Origin: Fimbriimonadia bacterium
Lineage (GTDB): Bacteria > Armatimonadota > Fimbriimonadia > Fimbriimonadales > GBS-DC
Reading direction: 5' to 3'
Assembly: GCA_026129765.1 (NCBI GenBank)
Contig: JAHCHP010000006.1
Location: 1 to 64,000, forward strand
DNA length: 64,000 nucleotides
Shown: positions 17,163 through 26,549 of the stretch, piece after piece
Numbering within the stretch: the stretch's first letter is position 1
How the letters are laid out: the number at the start of each line of letters is the position of its first letter
Notes under the pieces: model-generated
Told to the model about the DNA's origin: nothing
What the model saw: the letters and a program-made list of their open reading frames with translations, nothing else
The model's database searches: none
Program-made: the position numbers and the translations under genes

Positions 17163-18496
17163 ATTGCTTCTCCCTCCAGCGCTAAGGGGCGTTCCTTCAC
17201 TAAGCGTAAGAAATACGCGCCGATGAGCAAGTAGACCGGCACCAGCGCGAACACCATCCGCCAGCCTAAGCCCATTTCTTGACGGTTCAAGGCATCCGCG
17301 ATCGGTCCTGCCAGCAAAGGCGCAATCACCTGTGGAATCGTCATCGCAATGTGCCAGATTGCCATATAGCGACCTGCTTCATTGCGTGGAACCAAATTGC
17401 TTGCCAACGCCCAATCGACCGCCGTGAACGCACCCCAAGCCATGCCGAACACGACCCCCAGAGCGTAAACTGCGGTGAGCGATTTTGTGAAGAGAAATGC
17501 CAGCGTGCCGACTCCCAGCACCGCGCAGCAAACAAACATCACTGTCTTTTTGCTCTTACGATCGCTGAGGACGCCCGCTGCCCAGTTGCCAATCACGCCG
17601 CTGAGAATCGCTAATTCCATCACAATGAATGCCTGCAAGGGAGCGCGCTCGCCCAACCCAATGCTGTCTGCTAAATAGAACAGAATGTAGGTTGTGACGG
17701 TGGTAAAACCTAAGTTAAAGAAAAAGCGCGAGAGGATGACATTACGAAAGTTCGTTTGCCCTTTCAAGCGAATATCGAACATATGGGCAAGAGTCACTCG
17801 CGCCTGCTCTGGGTGGTCGGGCTTCCAAGGCTTGTCGCGCATGCCCAACAGGGTCCATGCCATCGTGAGGGCAAGCGACAAGCAGAGAATCACTCCCACG
17901 ATTTGCAGCCGCTGATCCATTGTTTTGTCTGCAAAGATCATGGGCGGATCGGTCAACGCCAGTCCTGCCACTGCCAACCCAATGGCTTGCCCCAAGAGGG
18001 TCATCATGCCCATGTATGCCGATGCCAATCCGTGCTTGTTTGGGTGAACTTGGTCGGGAATCACCGCTTGATAGGGACCGTTTGCCCAATTCAAAAAGAG
18101 TTGGATCAACACAAAGCACAGCACGAGCGCGAGGAAATTGCCCGTTGCCATGAACATCAAAATGAAGGGGAGGCTGAGCAGAGTTCCATACAAAATGAAA
18201 GGTCTGCGTCTGCCCCAGCGGGATTGCGAACGGTCGCTGAGGGGACCGACTACCAGTTCAATCACAGTTGAAATCAGCGCGCCTACCGCAAACAGGATGC
18301 CCAAATAAGTGCCTCGCATATCGGGCGGCGCGAGTTGGTCCACGCGCACCTGCATAACGATGGTGAGAAAGGCTGCCCAATGCAGGCTGACTCCCGCCCA
18401 GAACGCGCTGATGGCGAGGTAGTCTTTGATGGTCAAGACGCGAAATTCGCCCTCGGAAGGCGTTTCGTGTGGAAGGCGGTCTGCCATAGCCTTCAT
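17159..18496 (-). CDS. MFS transporter (GPH/sugar-type)
   Basis: A 445-residue integral membrane protein with about 12 hydrophobic helices. The major-facilitator signature appears after helix 2 (GPLSDRSQSRWGRRRPFI), and a second-half loop copy is visible as GVLSDRKSK. The architecture and the FILYGTLLSLPFI context resemble the glycoside-pentoside-hexuronide or maltose-type MFS families. The substrate is unknown. It forms a two-gene operon with the MobA-like gene (4-base overlap), divergent from trkA. A likely alternative start is the second ATG, MADRLPHE, three codons in. Confidence 0.8.
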   Translation of the reverse strand: MKAMADRLPHETPSEGEFRVLTIKDYLAISAFWAGVSLHWAAFLTIVMQVRVDQLAPPDMRGTYLGILFAVGALISTVIELVVGPLSDRSQSRWGRRRPFILYGTLLSLPFILMFMATGNFLALVLCFVLIQLFLNWANGPYQAVIPDQVHPNKHGLASAYMGMMTLLGQAIGLAVAGLALTDPPMIFADKTMDQRLQIVGVILCLSLALTMAWTLLGMRDKPWKPDHPEQARVTLAHMFDIRLKGQTNFRNVILSRFFFNLGFTTVTTYILFYLADSIGLGERAPLQAFIVMELAILSGVIGNWAAGVLSDRKSKKTVMFVCCAVLGVGTLAFLFTKSLTAVYALGVVFGMAWGAFTAVDWALASNLVPRNEAGRYMAIWHIAMTIPQVIAPLLAGPIADALNRQEMGLGWRMVFALVPVYLLIGAYFLRLVKERPLALEGEAI

Positions 18497-18593
18497 AATT
18501 CGGGATGAGGTTGGATGCTCCTGCCCTAAACCATATCAGGTAAACTTATAGGCGACCGTTGCGCGAAGGAGCGCAGCAAGAGGTATAAACAAT

Positions 18594-19250
18594 ATGTATG
18601 TCATTATTGCGGGTGGAGGCGATGTCGGATATCATCTGGCGAAGGCGCTGTATCAGCAAGGGAACGAAGTGCTGCTCTTAGAGAAAAACCGCCGCCGGGC
18701 AAGCGAACTGGGCGAAGAGATGGGCGACCGCGTGATGTATGGCGATGCCTGTGAAGTGCGTATTTTGAATGAGGCAGGGGCGCGGCGCGCCGATGTCGTC
18801 GTGGCAGCGACGGGCGATGACGAGGATAACCTCATTATCTGCCAGTTGGCGCAGAGCTATTTCGGAGCGAAGCGTATCCTTTCTGTTGTGCGGGACCCCC
18901 GGCATGAAGCGCTCTTTTTCCGGTTGGGCGTCAAAGAAACGATCTGCAGCACGCGCTTCATTTTCAATCTGCTGGAGCAAGAAGTGGAGTGTGGGGAAGT
19001 GTTGCCGATTGGCGCATTGAACCGAGGGCAGATTGAAATCATTGAAGCCGAAATCACCGAAGAGTCGCCTGTCGTGGGCAAAACGATTGGCGAATTGCTG
19101 TTGCCTGCCGACGCGCTCATCAGTGCGGTTGTGCGGCAGGGCAACACGCTCTTAGGCGTCAGCGGGTTGGCTTTGCAACCGGGCGACACAGTCATTGCGC
19201 TCACAAAACCTGCCAGCGAAAAGCAGTTGGCGAAAGTCTTAACAGGATAA
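18594..19250 (+). CDS. trkA: Potassium uptake regulatory protein TrkA/KtrA-type
   Basis: A 218-residue cytoplasmic gating subunit of a Trk/Ktr potassium channel. The N-terminal RCK_N Rossmann domain has the NAD-binding motif IIAGGGDVGYHLAKAL and an acidic residue at the end of the second beta strand (LLLEKN). A C-terminal RCK_C domain follows (about residues 140-218). The length matches a single-unit KtrA-like protein, half the size of E. coli TrkA. No membrane partner (TrkH/KtrB) is next to it. The following gene starts 12 bases after the stop, so the two may be co-transcribed. Confidence 0.85.
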   Translation: MYVIIAGGGDVGYHLAKALYQQGNEVLLLEKNRRRASELGEEMGDRVMYGDACEVRILNEAGARRADVVVAATGDDEDNLIICQLAQSYFGAKRILSVVRDPRHEALFFRLGVKETICSTRFIFNLLEQEVECGEVLPIGALNRGQIEIIEAEITEESPVVGKTIGELLLPADALISAVVRQGNTLLGVSGLALQPGDTVIALTKPASEKQLAKVLTG

Positions 19251-19262
19251 CCATCAAAGATT

Positions 19263-20252
19263 ATGCAGATTCCGATTAACTATGGGATCAACGGCGCATT
19301 TTTGACTCGTCGTTGGGAAGAGCCCGAAAACTGGATGCGCCTGACCCGCGAGTTGGGCTACCGGTATCACTCCTTTTGCGCGGACGTTTTAGACCCCTTT
19401 TTCAGCGGCGACCGGAACTTTCAATTGGAAACGGCGCAGCGCGTTCGCCGGGCAGCAGAACATTATGGCGTCACGATCAGCGATGTTTACACCGGGGTCG
19501 CCACCCACCGCTTTCATGGGCTGTCTCATTCCGACCCACGAGCGCGCCACCGGATGGTGCAATGGATCGAGGCGTGCGCGGAGACTGCCACATGGCTGGG
19601 AACCGACTCGATCGGTGGGCATTGGGACGCTTTTTCGGTCGAAGTGCTGGAAGACCCCGACCGCACTCGCGACATGATGCGGTTGCAATACGACACGTTT
19701 CGCGGGCTGGCGCGTATGTTCAAACGGAAGGGATTGCGCCTGCTCTCCCAAGAGCAGATGTATATTCCCAGCGAAAAGCCCTGGACTTTGGATGAAGCGG
19801 ATGAGTTTTTGGTGGAAGTGAACCAGGACAGCGACGGCGTGCCAGTCTTTTTGACGCTGGATACAGGGCACGCGGCGGGCGTTCATTATGGGCTGTCGGG
19901 CGCGGACACCGACTATTTGGCATGGATCCGCCGGTTCGCGTCAGTCTCTGAAATCATTCATTTGAACCAGACGACGCCCGATGCCAGTCACCATTGGCCC
20001 TTTAACGAGGAGTATAACGCCAAAGGGTGTGTCAAGATTCCAGAGGTACTGGAAGCGATCCGGGAATCGTTCGCGAAACACCGGGAGCGTCCTTTTGGGT
20101 TTATGCCGCCCGCGGACCGACTGTATCTGATTGTGGAGATCATTCCTGGCTCCACAAAAACCGAAGCGAAACTGCTTCAAGAGTTGCGAGAAACGGCGGA
20201 TTATATTCAGCAGTTCATTCCAGACAGCGGATTAGTGATGGAGGTAGGATAA
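19263..20252 (+). CDS. Sugar phosphate isomerase/epimerase-like TIM-barrel protein
   Basis: A 329-residue protein of the AP-endonuclease-2/xylose-isomerase-like TIM-barrel superfamily. Metal-ligand-type motifs are visible: LLSQEQMYIPSE (Glu), LTLDTGHAAG (Asp-x-Gly-His) and IHLNQT late in the barrel. Such enzymes isomerise or epimerise sugars or sugar phosphates; the substrate is not deducible. Its stop codon (TAA) shares one base with the ATG of the next gene. Confidence 0.75.
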   Translation: MQIPINYGINGAFLTRRWEEPENWMRLTRELGYRYHSFCADVLDPFFSGDRNFQLETAQRVRRAAEHYGVTISDVYTGVATHRFHGLSHSDPRARHRMVQWIEACAETATWLGTDSIGGHWDAFSVEVLEDPDRTRDMMRLQYDTFRGLARMFKRKGLRLLSQEQMYIPSEKPWTLDEADEFLVEVNQDSDGVPVFLTLDTGHAAGVHYGLSGADTDYLAWIRRFASVSEIIHLNQTTPDASHHWPFNEEYNAKGCVKIPEVLEAIRESFAKHRERPFGFMPPADRLYLIVEIIPGSTKTEAKLLQELRETADYIQQFIPDSGLVMEVG

Positions 20253-20980
20253 TGCGTATGATGAAGACAGTTTTGAGCGTTGTCGCGCTTGTGAATAGCG
20301 GTCTCTTTGCCCAAACCAGCGCGCCAAAATTTGACGATTTTGTGCAAAACAAGATGAAGGACCTGCGCATGACGGTTCGTTCGGAGGCGGTTCGGCTGGG
20401 TGAATTGCGCAAGATCAACACCGACTTCGCCAATGCTTACCGCTTCCGTCAAATGGAAGCCTATTATGAGGAGCCGGGCAAAATCAGGCTCGAATCGGAA
20501 GTGATGAACCGCAAGGTCACCTATGTTATCAATAACGATAAAAAACTGGTGATTGCCCCGAACCAGCGGGTAACAGAGGATGTTTCTAACTCGCCCGGCA
20601 AGCGGCAATCGATGATGGATTTTGGCGTGATTACGCCATTTACCGCCAGCCGAATGAACAAAAAATATCTTCGTCAAGAGAAGCGGGATGGAAAAACGCT
20701 CTTTGTGTTTGAACTGACTTGGAACTATGGCGATGATGATGCGCGCCATATCGTTTGGATGGACCCCAAAACTAAACTAACCGTCCGCCGCGAGTGGTTC
20801 GACCGCTGGGGCAGGCACATGGCGAATTTTGAATACAAAGACCCGGTGGAGGTCGCGCCCGGCGTGTGGATGCCCTCCAAAGTCGAGGTGTTCAACGGCG
20901 GCAACCGTTTTGGCGGCAGAACCGTACAGCAGAACATCCGCGTCAACCAGGGGTTAAACGATACGCTCTTCAAAATCTGA
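20252..20980 (+). CDS. Secreted LolA-like outer-membrane lipoprotein-sorting family protein
   Basis: A 242-residue exported protein with a signal peptide (MRMMKTVLSVVALVNSGLFA, cleaved near AQT) and the beta-rich pattern of LolA/LppX-fold carriers: MEAYYEEPGKIRLESEVMN, then KLVIAPNQRV, then VWMDPKTKLTVRREWFDRWG. The start at 20252 was chosen over upstream in-frame starts because it gives a signal peptide, has GGAGGTAGG about 4 bases upstream, and overlaps the upstream stop. It is followed by the methyltransferase after one base. Distinct from the similar-sized secreted protein at 52655. Probable role in moving lipoproteins or lipids across the periplasm. Confidence 0.65.
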   Translation: MRMMKTVLSVVALVNSGLFAQTSAPKFDDFVQNKMKDLRMTVRSEAVRLGELRKINTDFANAYRFRQMEAYYEEPGKIRLESEVMNRKVTYVINNDKKLVIAPNQRVTEDVSNSPGKRQSMMDFGVITPFTASRMNKKYLRQEKRDGKTLFVFELTWNYGDDDARHIVWMDPKTKLTVRREWFDRWGRHMANFEYKDPVEVAPGVWMPSKVEVFNGGNRFGGRTVQQNIRVNQGLNDTLFKI

Positions 20981-20981
20981 C

Positions 20982-21746
20982 GTGAACGACTCCGCCCGTC
21001 CTTCCGAGGTCAACGCTTTTCAGCAAGTCGCGCCCTATTACGACACGCTGATGCAGGGAATCCCTTATATCTGGTGGTTCCATTATGTGGAAGCGCTGAT
21101 GGACAAGCTGGGGCGTAAAGCGGACACTGTGTTGGACCTTTGTTGCGGGACAGGCAACTTGACCCAGCTCTTTGCTATTAACGGCTATCAATCGACCGGT
21201 ATCGATGTCTCGGAACCGATGATCGAACGGGCAAAACAGAAAGCGCTTGAAACCGATCTGCCGATCTATTACGAAGCCCAAGATGCCAGCCAGTTTGAAC
21301 TCGACCGGCGTTTCGACTTAGTGGTCAGTCTGTTCGACAGCCTCAACAACCTGACCGATCCAGACGCGCTGGAAAACTGCTTTCGTCAGGTCAAAGCGCA
21401 CCTGAACCCGGAAGGCACTTTTATTTTTGACTTGAACACGGAGTACGCTTTCACGCAGAAGATGTTTGACCAGAAAGACCGCAAACCCTCCTCGCCCATT
21501 CGCTATCTCTGGACCAGCCGCTATGACAAGAAGAGCAGACTCTGCCAAATCACGATGAACTTTTGGGTCACGGAAGATGGAGAAGAGAAGCAGTTTGTGG
21601 AGATACACCAGCAGCGCGCTTACTCAGAAACGGAAGTTCAGGGGATGTTGCAGCGCGCAGGCTTCACGCGCTGCCAAACTTTTAATGCCTACACGCTGAA
21701 GCCTCCCACACGCCGTTCAGACCGGGTGTTTTACGCCGCGTATTGA
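20982..21746 (+). CDS. SAM-dependent class I methyltransferase
   Basis: A 254-residue Rossmann-fold methyltransferase. Motif I is VLDLCCGTGNLTQLF (about residues 46-60); the acidic residue of motif II lies in STGIDVSEPM, and motif IV is the region DLVVSLFDSLNNL. The family resembles small-molecule methyltransferases with an appended beta lid (about residues 165-225). The substrate is unknown. GTG start at 20982, one base after the previous stop; this is the last gene of a probable trkA-to-methyltransferase run. Confidence 0.8.
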   Translation: MNDSARPSEVNAFQQVAPYYDTLMQGIPYIWWFHYVEALMDKLGRKADTVLDLCCGTGNLTQLFAINGYQSTGIDVSEPMIERAKQKALETDLPIYYEAQDASQFELDRRFDLVVSLFDSLNNLTDPDALENCFRQVKAHLNPEGTFIFDLNTEYAFTQKMFDQKDRKPSSPIRYLWTSRYDKKSRLCQITMNFWVTEDGEEKQFVEIHQQRAYSETEVQGMLQRAGFTRCQTFNAYTLKPPTRRSDRVFYAAY

Positions 21747-21854
21747 GGGCTAAAACGCAGGTTCATCTTTCTTGAAAGGGTTAGGTTGGAGGGCGCAGCT
21801 CCGTCTTCGCCGTTTCCTATTCCCCTGTTAACAAGGGGAAGGAGCAAAGCATGC

Positions 21855-21928
21855 TGTCACCCTGAGCGAAGTGAATGGGTCTGCTTTTGAAAAGCTGGAT
21901 TCCCGCGTTCGCGGGAATGACGGGCGGG
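21855..21928. repeat. Dispersed repeat arm plus palindromic repeat
   Basis: A reverse-oriented arm of the dispersed family (21855-21888) is followed by GGATTCCCGCG TTCG CGGGAAT, a short perfect hairpin (about 21897-21919). The same hairpin type reappears near 59830 next to another arm, so the two repeat types travel together. The 21747-21984 gap lies between convergent genes and holds nothing else recognised. Confidence 0.65.
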
Positions 21929-21984
21929 CAGCGGCTTGTCTTCAAGTAGGCTTTAGAGAACGGACGACTCTCTCGAGGTTCTAC

Positions 21985-22815
21985 TTAATACTCAGGTTCG
22001 TCTTTCTTGAAGGGATTGCGCCAGAAGACAAAAAGCGCTTTGCCCACCACTCGGTTCGAGTCGAGCAGTCCCCAAAACCGCCCGTCGCTGCTTTCGTTTC
22101 GGTTGTCGCCGAGCGCCAAGTATTTGCCTTCGGGAATCGGTTCCGGTTTCGCTTTTATCACGCGCTCAGCTTCGTCGTCGTCCACTTGAATGCCCGGTAC
22201 GCCGCGGGGAACCTCCGCTTTTTCGTTTAGGTTGTTGGGCGCGCGAAACACGCTGATCTCTCCGTTGAAGCCTTCGTACAAGTTGTAAACACTGCCCCCG
22301 ATGATTTTCATGCCCATGCTGTAGTTGGCATTACTGCGGGCATAATCTTCTTTCAGTTTTTCATTGTTTCGGTAGACGCCATCGTTGGGTTTAATCTCGA
22401 TAGTATCGCCCGGTTTACCGATCAAACGTTTGATGAAGTCGGTTTTGCCAGGAATTTGCCCTTGTTCCAGTGCATGGTCCGGCGCGCGGAACACGATAAT
22501 ATCGCCCTGTTTGGGATCGCTGAACCGGTAATTGAATTTGCCTACCATCACCAAATCGCCGATTTTCAGAGTATCTAACATGGAGCCGGAGGGAATATAA
22601 AACGGCTGAGCAATGAAAGGGCGAACGATCAAATAGACCAGGATACCGGCATAAATTACCGCATCCATCAAATCGCTGAAGAAACGCGCTGCCCGTCCCT
22701 CGATCCGCGCAGCGACTAAGCGGATAAGCAGGAAAAAGCCCATCGCAAACACAACGGTGCTGACGGGCAGGCGCGCTAAGACTTCGATGAATCCCAAGGG
22801 GCTGGCTCCCTCCAT
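21985..22815 (-). CDS. lepB: Signal peptidase I
   Basis: A 276-residue membrane serine protease that cleaves Sec and Tat signal peptides at the outer face of the inner membrane. Two N-terminal hydrophobic segments (about residues 17-36 and 50-68) are followed by catalytic Ser78 in YIPSGSMLDTL, catalytic Lys129 in DFIKRLIGKPGD, and the conserved box ALGDNRNESSDGRFWG (box E). It is the last gene of the ffh-rpsP-khpA-rimM-trmD-rplS-lepB operon and overlaps rplS by one base. Given the many secreted proteins here it is probably a housekeeping copy. Confidence 0.95.
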   Translation of the reverse strand: MEGASPLGFIEVLARLPVSTVVFAMGFFLLIRLVAARIEGRAARFFSDLMDAVIYAGILVYLIVRPFIAQPFYIPSGSMLDTLKIGDLVMVGKFNYRFSDPKQGDIIVFRAPDHALEQGQIPGKTDFIKRLIGKPGDTIEIKPNDGVYRNNEKLKEDYARSNANYSMGMKIIGGSVYNLYEGFNGEISVFRAPNNLNEKAEVPRGVPGIQVDDDEAERVIKAKPEPIPEGKYLALGDNRNESSDGRFWGLLDSNRVVGKALFVFWRNPFKKDEPEY

Positions 22816-23168
22816 TAGCGCGACATATCCTCTTTCAGACGAGCCGCTTTTCCGAACCGGCTGCGCAGGTAATAGAGTTTGGCGCGGCGCACTTTACCTT
22901 TACGCAGCACTTCCAAGTTGCCCACAACCGGCGCATGGATCGGGAAGGTGCGCTCGACGCCCACCCCATAAGAGATTTTACGCACTGTGATGGTGTCTCG
23001 GATACCGCCATGCTTGCGGGCGATAACCACGCCTTCAAACATCTGGGTGCGTTCCTTGTTGCCCTCGCGCACGCGCACATGCACGCGCACCGTATCACCG
23101 GCGCGAAACTCCGGGACATCTGTCTTCAAATATTTCTGTTCGATTTCCGCTAATAACTGCTGGCTCAT
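22815..23168 (-). CDS. rplS: 50S ribosomal protein L19
   Basis: A 117-residue L19 with the KOW-like core [33 protein letters not shown] and the C-terminal [11 protein letters not shown]. The frame extends upstream to 23282, but the start is placed at ATG 23168 ([11 protein letters not shown]). This gives the normal family length, has GAGGTGGAG just upstream, and makes an ATGA overlap with the trmD stop. L19 sits at the 30S-50S interface. Confidence 0.95.
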   Translation of the reverse strand: MSQQLLAEIEQKYLKTDVPEFRAGDTVRVHVRVREGNKERTQMFEGVVIARKHGGIRDTITVRKISYGVGVERTFPIHAPVVGNLEVLRKGKVRRAKLYYLRSRFGKAARLKEDMSR

Positions 23169-23905
23169 TCTTCTCCACCTCGATTCTTCATCAGTTTCAA
23201 ATCGTCTTTTGTCAGGTTGGCTTTCGCGAACAGGTCCGGTCTCAGCGCGCGGGTCAACCTGAGTTGCTGCTGCCTGCGCCACTGCGCGATCTGCCCATGA
23301 TGACCGGATAACAACACTTCCGGCACGCGAATGCCTTCAAACTCTTCCGGGCGCGTATATTGCGGATAGCCCAGTAAGCCGTCCGCATACGAATCTTGCT
23401 GAAGAGATTCCTCTGCGCCCAATACGCCCGGCAGCAACCTTATCACTGAATCGATCACGATCAGCGCGGGTAGTTCGCCGCCCGTTAAAACAAAATCGCC
23501 TATACTGACCACATCGGTCGCGAGAGTCTCGCGGATTCGGGCATCGAATCCCTCGTAATGCCCGCACAAAAGGATCAGATGTTCTTCTTGCGCGAATGAT
23601 TCGGCGACAGACTGACCATAAAGTATACCCTGCGGTTCCAACAACACGATTCTTGCCTTAGAACCAGACATCGTTTGCTGGCAGTGGCGTACTGCCTGCG
23701 CGGCAGGCTCGAGTTTCATCACCATGCCTGCGCCGCCCCCATATGGCACATCATCCACTTTGCGGTGCTTATCCTGCGTGAATTCGCGCAGTTGATGAGT
23801 CCGTATTTGCGCCGCTCCCCTCTCTTGGGCGCGCCGGGCGATGCTATAGTTCGTTCCCGCCTCAATCACTTCGGGGAACAGCGTAATGACATCGAAGGTC
23901 AACAC
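23165..23905 (-). CDS. trmD: tRNA (guanine37-N1)-methyltransferase
   Basis: A 246-residue SPOUT-class enzyme that methylates G37 of tRNAs reading CNN codons and prevents +1 frameshifting. Diagnostic pieces are [13 protein letters not shown] at the N terminus, [26 protein letters not shown] and [18 protein letters not shown] (the knot). The length is normal. It sits between rimM and rplS, the widely conserved order, with an ATGA overlap to rplS and 4 bases after rimM. Confidence 0.97.
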   Translation of the reverse strand: MLTFDVITLFPEVIEAGTNYSIARRAQERGAAQIRTHQLREFTQDKHRKVDDVPYGGGAGMVMKLEPAAQAVRHCQQTMSGSKARIVLLEPQGILYGQSVAESFAQEEHLILLCGHYEGFDARIRETLATDVVSIGDFVLTGGELPALIVIDSVIRLLPGVLGAEESLQQDSYADGLLGYPQYTRPEEFEGIRVPEVLLSGHHGQIAQWRRQQQLRLTRALRPDLFAKANLTKDDLKLMKNRGGEE

Positions 23906-23909
23906 CGGT

Positions 23910-24503
23910 TTACTCCTCCGCTTCTGGCAGCCGAACCGTTATGCGTCCCTTCTCAAGGTCGACCTTCAAAATAAATTCTTTGCGCGCCGGGATCAGATGC
24001 TTGCCCGCTTCATACAAGTCATAGGCGGCGGTCGGGATGACCCGCTTCAACAGCCCCACTTTTTCGCCCGCTTCCGTCACGACGGTCAACCCGATAAGAT
24101 CGGAGATGTAGTATTCATTTTCGGGCAACGGAACGCGCTCTTCCGGCGGCACCATCAGCCACATGCCGCGCAGTTCCTCGGCGTCATCTATCGTGTGAAC
24201 GCCATTGAGCGACAGAATCAGCGTGTCTTGAATCCATCGCGCGTTTTCCACAAAACATTCTTGCGGTTTTTCGGTTCGCGGCTTCACTTTTCCGCGCCGG
24301 TTCCTTTCTAATTCTGGCTCCTCTGCGCCTTGCGGCTGGGGCGGTTTCCATAGATAGAATCGCGCTCCGGGCTGAAAACGCTCCGGGAAATCGGTTTCCA
24401 GACGAACTTTCATCTCGCCGTTCCGCCCAAAAGGACGGAGGATAATCCCGACCGTCACCCATTGACGAGCGAGTTTCGGAATATGCGAACGCGCGCGGGT
24501 CAT
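23910..24503 (-). CDS. rimM: 16S rRNA processing protein RimM
   Basis: A 197-residue ribosome assembly factor that helps mature the 30S head by binding S19. The N-terminal RimM domain starts WVTVGIILRPFGRNGEMKV, and the C-terminal PRC-barrel runs from ENEYYISDLIGLTVV to the end. A Lys/Arg/Glu/Pro-rich insertion of about 35 residues (around residues 50-85) makes it longer than the usual 170-180. Between khpA and trmD in the conserved operon. Confidence 0.92.
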   Translation of the reverse strand: MTRARSHIPKLARQWVTVGIILRPFGRNGEMKVRLETDFPERFQPGARFYLWKPPQPQGAEEPELERNRRGKVKPRTEKPQECFVENARWIQDTLILSLNGVHTIDDAEELRGMWLMVPPEERVPLPENEYYISDLIGLTVVTEAGEKVGLLKRVIPTAAYDLYEAGKHLIPARKEFILKVDLEKGRITVRLPEAEE

Positions 24504-24508
24504 ATCGC

Positions 24509-24742
24509 TCAGTCGGTCTGGATGTCGATCTGAATCCGGAGCCGGTTCTTGGAGGCAACGGCGCGGGTCACGGCGCGAAGCGCATTGGCGATTCGCCCTC
24601 CTTTCCCGATCACTTTGCCCCGGTCATTGGGATGAACCGTGATTTTGTAGAAGGCGGTATCGCGATCTACTTCCTCGGAAATTTGCACGCTGTCCGGATT
24701 TTCCACCAACGCCTTCACCAGGGTTTCAATAAATATTTTCAT
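24509..24742 (-). CDS. khpA: KH-domain RNA-binding protein KhpA
   Basis: A 77-residue single-KH protein with the GxxG loop in VIGKGGRIANALRAV. The family (YlqC/KhpA) binds RNA and affects division and sRNA biology in other bacteria, and is normally encoded between rpsP and rimM as here. A longer frame reaches 24877, but the start at ATG 24742 (MKIFIETLVKALV) gives the family length, and the upstream extension only overlaps rpsP. Confidence 0.92.
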   Translation of the reverse strand: MKIFIETLVKALVENPDSVQISEEVDRDTAFYKITVHPNDRGKVIGKGGRIANALRAVTRAVASKNRLRIQIDIQTD

Positions 24743-24759
24743 GCCAGTTGGTCGCCTGT

Positions 24760-25047
24760 TTACGCGTTGTCGGCGGGCGCGGCAGGCGCGTCTGCGCCGC
24801 TGAACTTTTGCCAGACGCCTTGCACTTGTAGCAATTTCTTGACCCGTTCGGTGGGCTGGACGCCTGTTTTCAGCCAATAAAGCGCGCGCTCCTCGTTGAA
24901 TTTGATTTCTGCGGGGTCCGGGATCGGATTATAATGTCCGATAATTTCCACGAATTGCCCCTCTCGTGGCGCGTTGCTGGGGGCAATCACCACGCGATAG
25001 AACGGTTTCTTTTTCTTGCCTATTCGGGTTAAACGCATTTTTAACAT
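24760..25047 (-). CDS. rpsP: 30S ribosomal protein S16
   Basis: A 95-residue S16. MLKMRLTRIGKKKKPFYRVV and the segment APSNAPREGQFVEIIGHYNP are typical, as is the YWLKTGVQPTERVKKLL region. A short Ala/Pro tail extends beyond the core. In the operon between ffh and khpA. The start could also be MRLTRIGKKK, three codons in. Confidence 0.96.
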   Translation of the reverse strand: MLKMRLTRIGKKKKPFYRVVIAPSNAPREGQFVEIIGHYNPIPDPAEIKFNEERALYWLKTGVQPTERVKKLLQVQGVWQKFSGADAPAAPADNA

Positions 25048-25070
25048 GAGTGTGTCTCTGTCCTCCTGAG

Positions 25071-26414
25071 TTATCGCCGCATCCAGGGCATTTTGCCCTT
25101 TTTCGCTTTGAATTTGGTCTCCATTTTCGCGAACTGTTTCATCATTGTCCGCATTTCCATAAATCGTTTTATCAGTTCGTTGACTTCGTCCAATTTTGTG
25201 CCGCTGCCCGCCGCGATTCGCTTCTTACGGCTAAAGTTGAGCGAGTCGGGATGCCGCCGCTCGAAGGGCGTCATGGATAAGACGATGGCTTCCATGCGTT
25301 TCAACGCGCCATCGTCGATTTGCACATCGCCCATCTGTTTTTTGATCTGTCCCATGCCGGGCAGCAGACCCAAAATCTGCTCCAGAGGTCCCAGTTTGCG
25401 GATTTGCCGCATCTGTCCCAAAAAATCTTCAAAATCGAAGGTGGCATCGCGCATCTTCTTTTCCAGAAGTTTCGCTTCCTCTTCTTCGATATTCAGCTCT
25501 ACCTTTTCGAGGAGCGATAAGACATCGCCCATGCCCAAGATTCGGCTCGCCATGCGGTCCGGGTAGAACGGTTCCAGGGCATCGGTCTTTTCGCCCACGC
25601 CCACAAATCGGATCGGTTTGCCCGTTACCGACTTCAAGGAAAGCGCCGCGCCTCCGCGCGCATCGCCGTCCAATTTGGTCAGGATCACGCCGTCGATTTG
25701 CGCGCTTTCTTGAAAACTTTGCGCCACATTAACTGCTTCTTGTCCTGTTGTGGCATCCACAACCAGCCATGTCTCTTGAGGCTGCAAGAGGTTGCGTATC
25801 TGCTCAATTTCGCGCATCAACGCTTCATCCACATGCAGGCGTCCGGCGGTATCCACGATAATCGTGTCGCAACCCTGTTCTTCCGCTGCCTTCACGCAGG
25901 TTCGCGTTACCTCGACCGCGCCCAAATCCGGCACGGTATGGACAGGCGCGCCCACTTGCTGTCCCAACACTTGTAATTGCTTGATGGCTGCCGGTCTTTG
26001 CACGTCGGCAGCGACCAGCATTGGGCGTCTTCCCTGCGCTTTGACCCATTTTGCCAGTTTCGCGGCGGTGGTGGTTTTTCCCGAACCTTGCAGCCCGCAA
26101 AGCATAAAAATGGTGGGGGGACGCCCTGCCCATTTCACCGGTTCCGGCTCACCGCCCAGCAGGTTCACCAACTCATCGCGCACGATACGGATAACTTGTT
26201 GATCCGGCGTGAAACTTTTGATCAGTTCTTCGCCAATCGCCTGTTCGCGAACCCGCGCCGTGAATTCCTTCACCACGCGGAAATTGACATCGGCTTCCAA
26301 CAGCGCCATACGCACTTCGCGCAGGACTTCCTCGACGCCTTCTTCCGTCAGGCGCCCTTTCCCGCGAATTTTTTCAAAGATCCCCTGCAGTTTATCGCTT
26401 AAACTCTCGAACAT
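25071..26414 (-). CDS. ffh: Signal recognition particle protein Ffh
   Basis: A 447-residue SRP54 GTPase that binds signal sequences and SRP RNA and targets ribosomes to the membrane. The N domain comprises about residues 1-85. The G domain has G1 GLQGSGKTTTAAKLAKW, DTAGRLHVDEALM, the TKLDGDARGGAALS guanine-specificity region and the closing motif FVGVGEKTDALEPF. The C-terminal M domain carries LGPLEQILGLLPGMGQI and SGTKLDEVNELI. The length is typical. First gene of the operon on the minus strand; the promoter must lie between 26415 and 26540, back to back with asnS. Confidence 0.97.
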   Translation of the reverse strand: MFESLSDKLQGIFEKIRGKGRLTEEGVEEVLREVRMALLEADVNFRVVKEFTARVREQAIGEELIKSFTPDQQVIRIVRDELVNLLGGEPEPVKWAGRPPTIFMLCGLQGSGKTTTAAKLAKWVKAQGRRPMLVAADVQRPAAIKQLQVLGQQVGAPVHTVPDLGAVEVTRTCVKAAEEQGCDTIIVDTAGRLHVDEALMREIEQIRNLLQPQETWLVVDATTGQEAVNVAQSFQESAQIDGVILTKLDGDARGGAALSLKSVTGKPIRFVGVGEKTDALEPFYPDRMASRILGMGDVLSLLEKVELNIEEEEAKLLEKKMRDATFDFEDFLGQMRQIRKLGPLEQILGLLPGMGQIKKQMGDVQIDDGALKRMEAIVLSMTPFERRHPDSLNFSRKKRIAAGSGTKLDEVNELIKRFMEMRTMMKQFAKMETKFKAKKGKMPWMRR

Positions 26415-26549
26415 GCGCTGTATTTACCAGACAGGTATTATACCCGACAGGGGCGGGAAAGGGTGATGAGGTCTCAAAATTCGAAATAGGGCAGGTTACA
26501 TTGGTCAGCAGGTATACTTTTTGTGATTCATAGGGAGAAGAGTAAATCG

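Noticed and set aside
22815..23282. Long form of rplS from 23282
   Set aside because: The extra 38 residues overlap trmD in another frame; ATG 23168 has a strong RBS and gives the normal L19 length.
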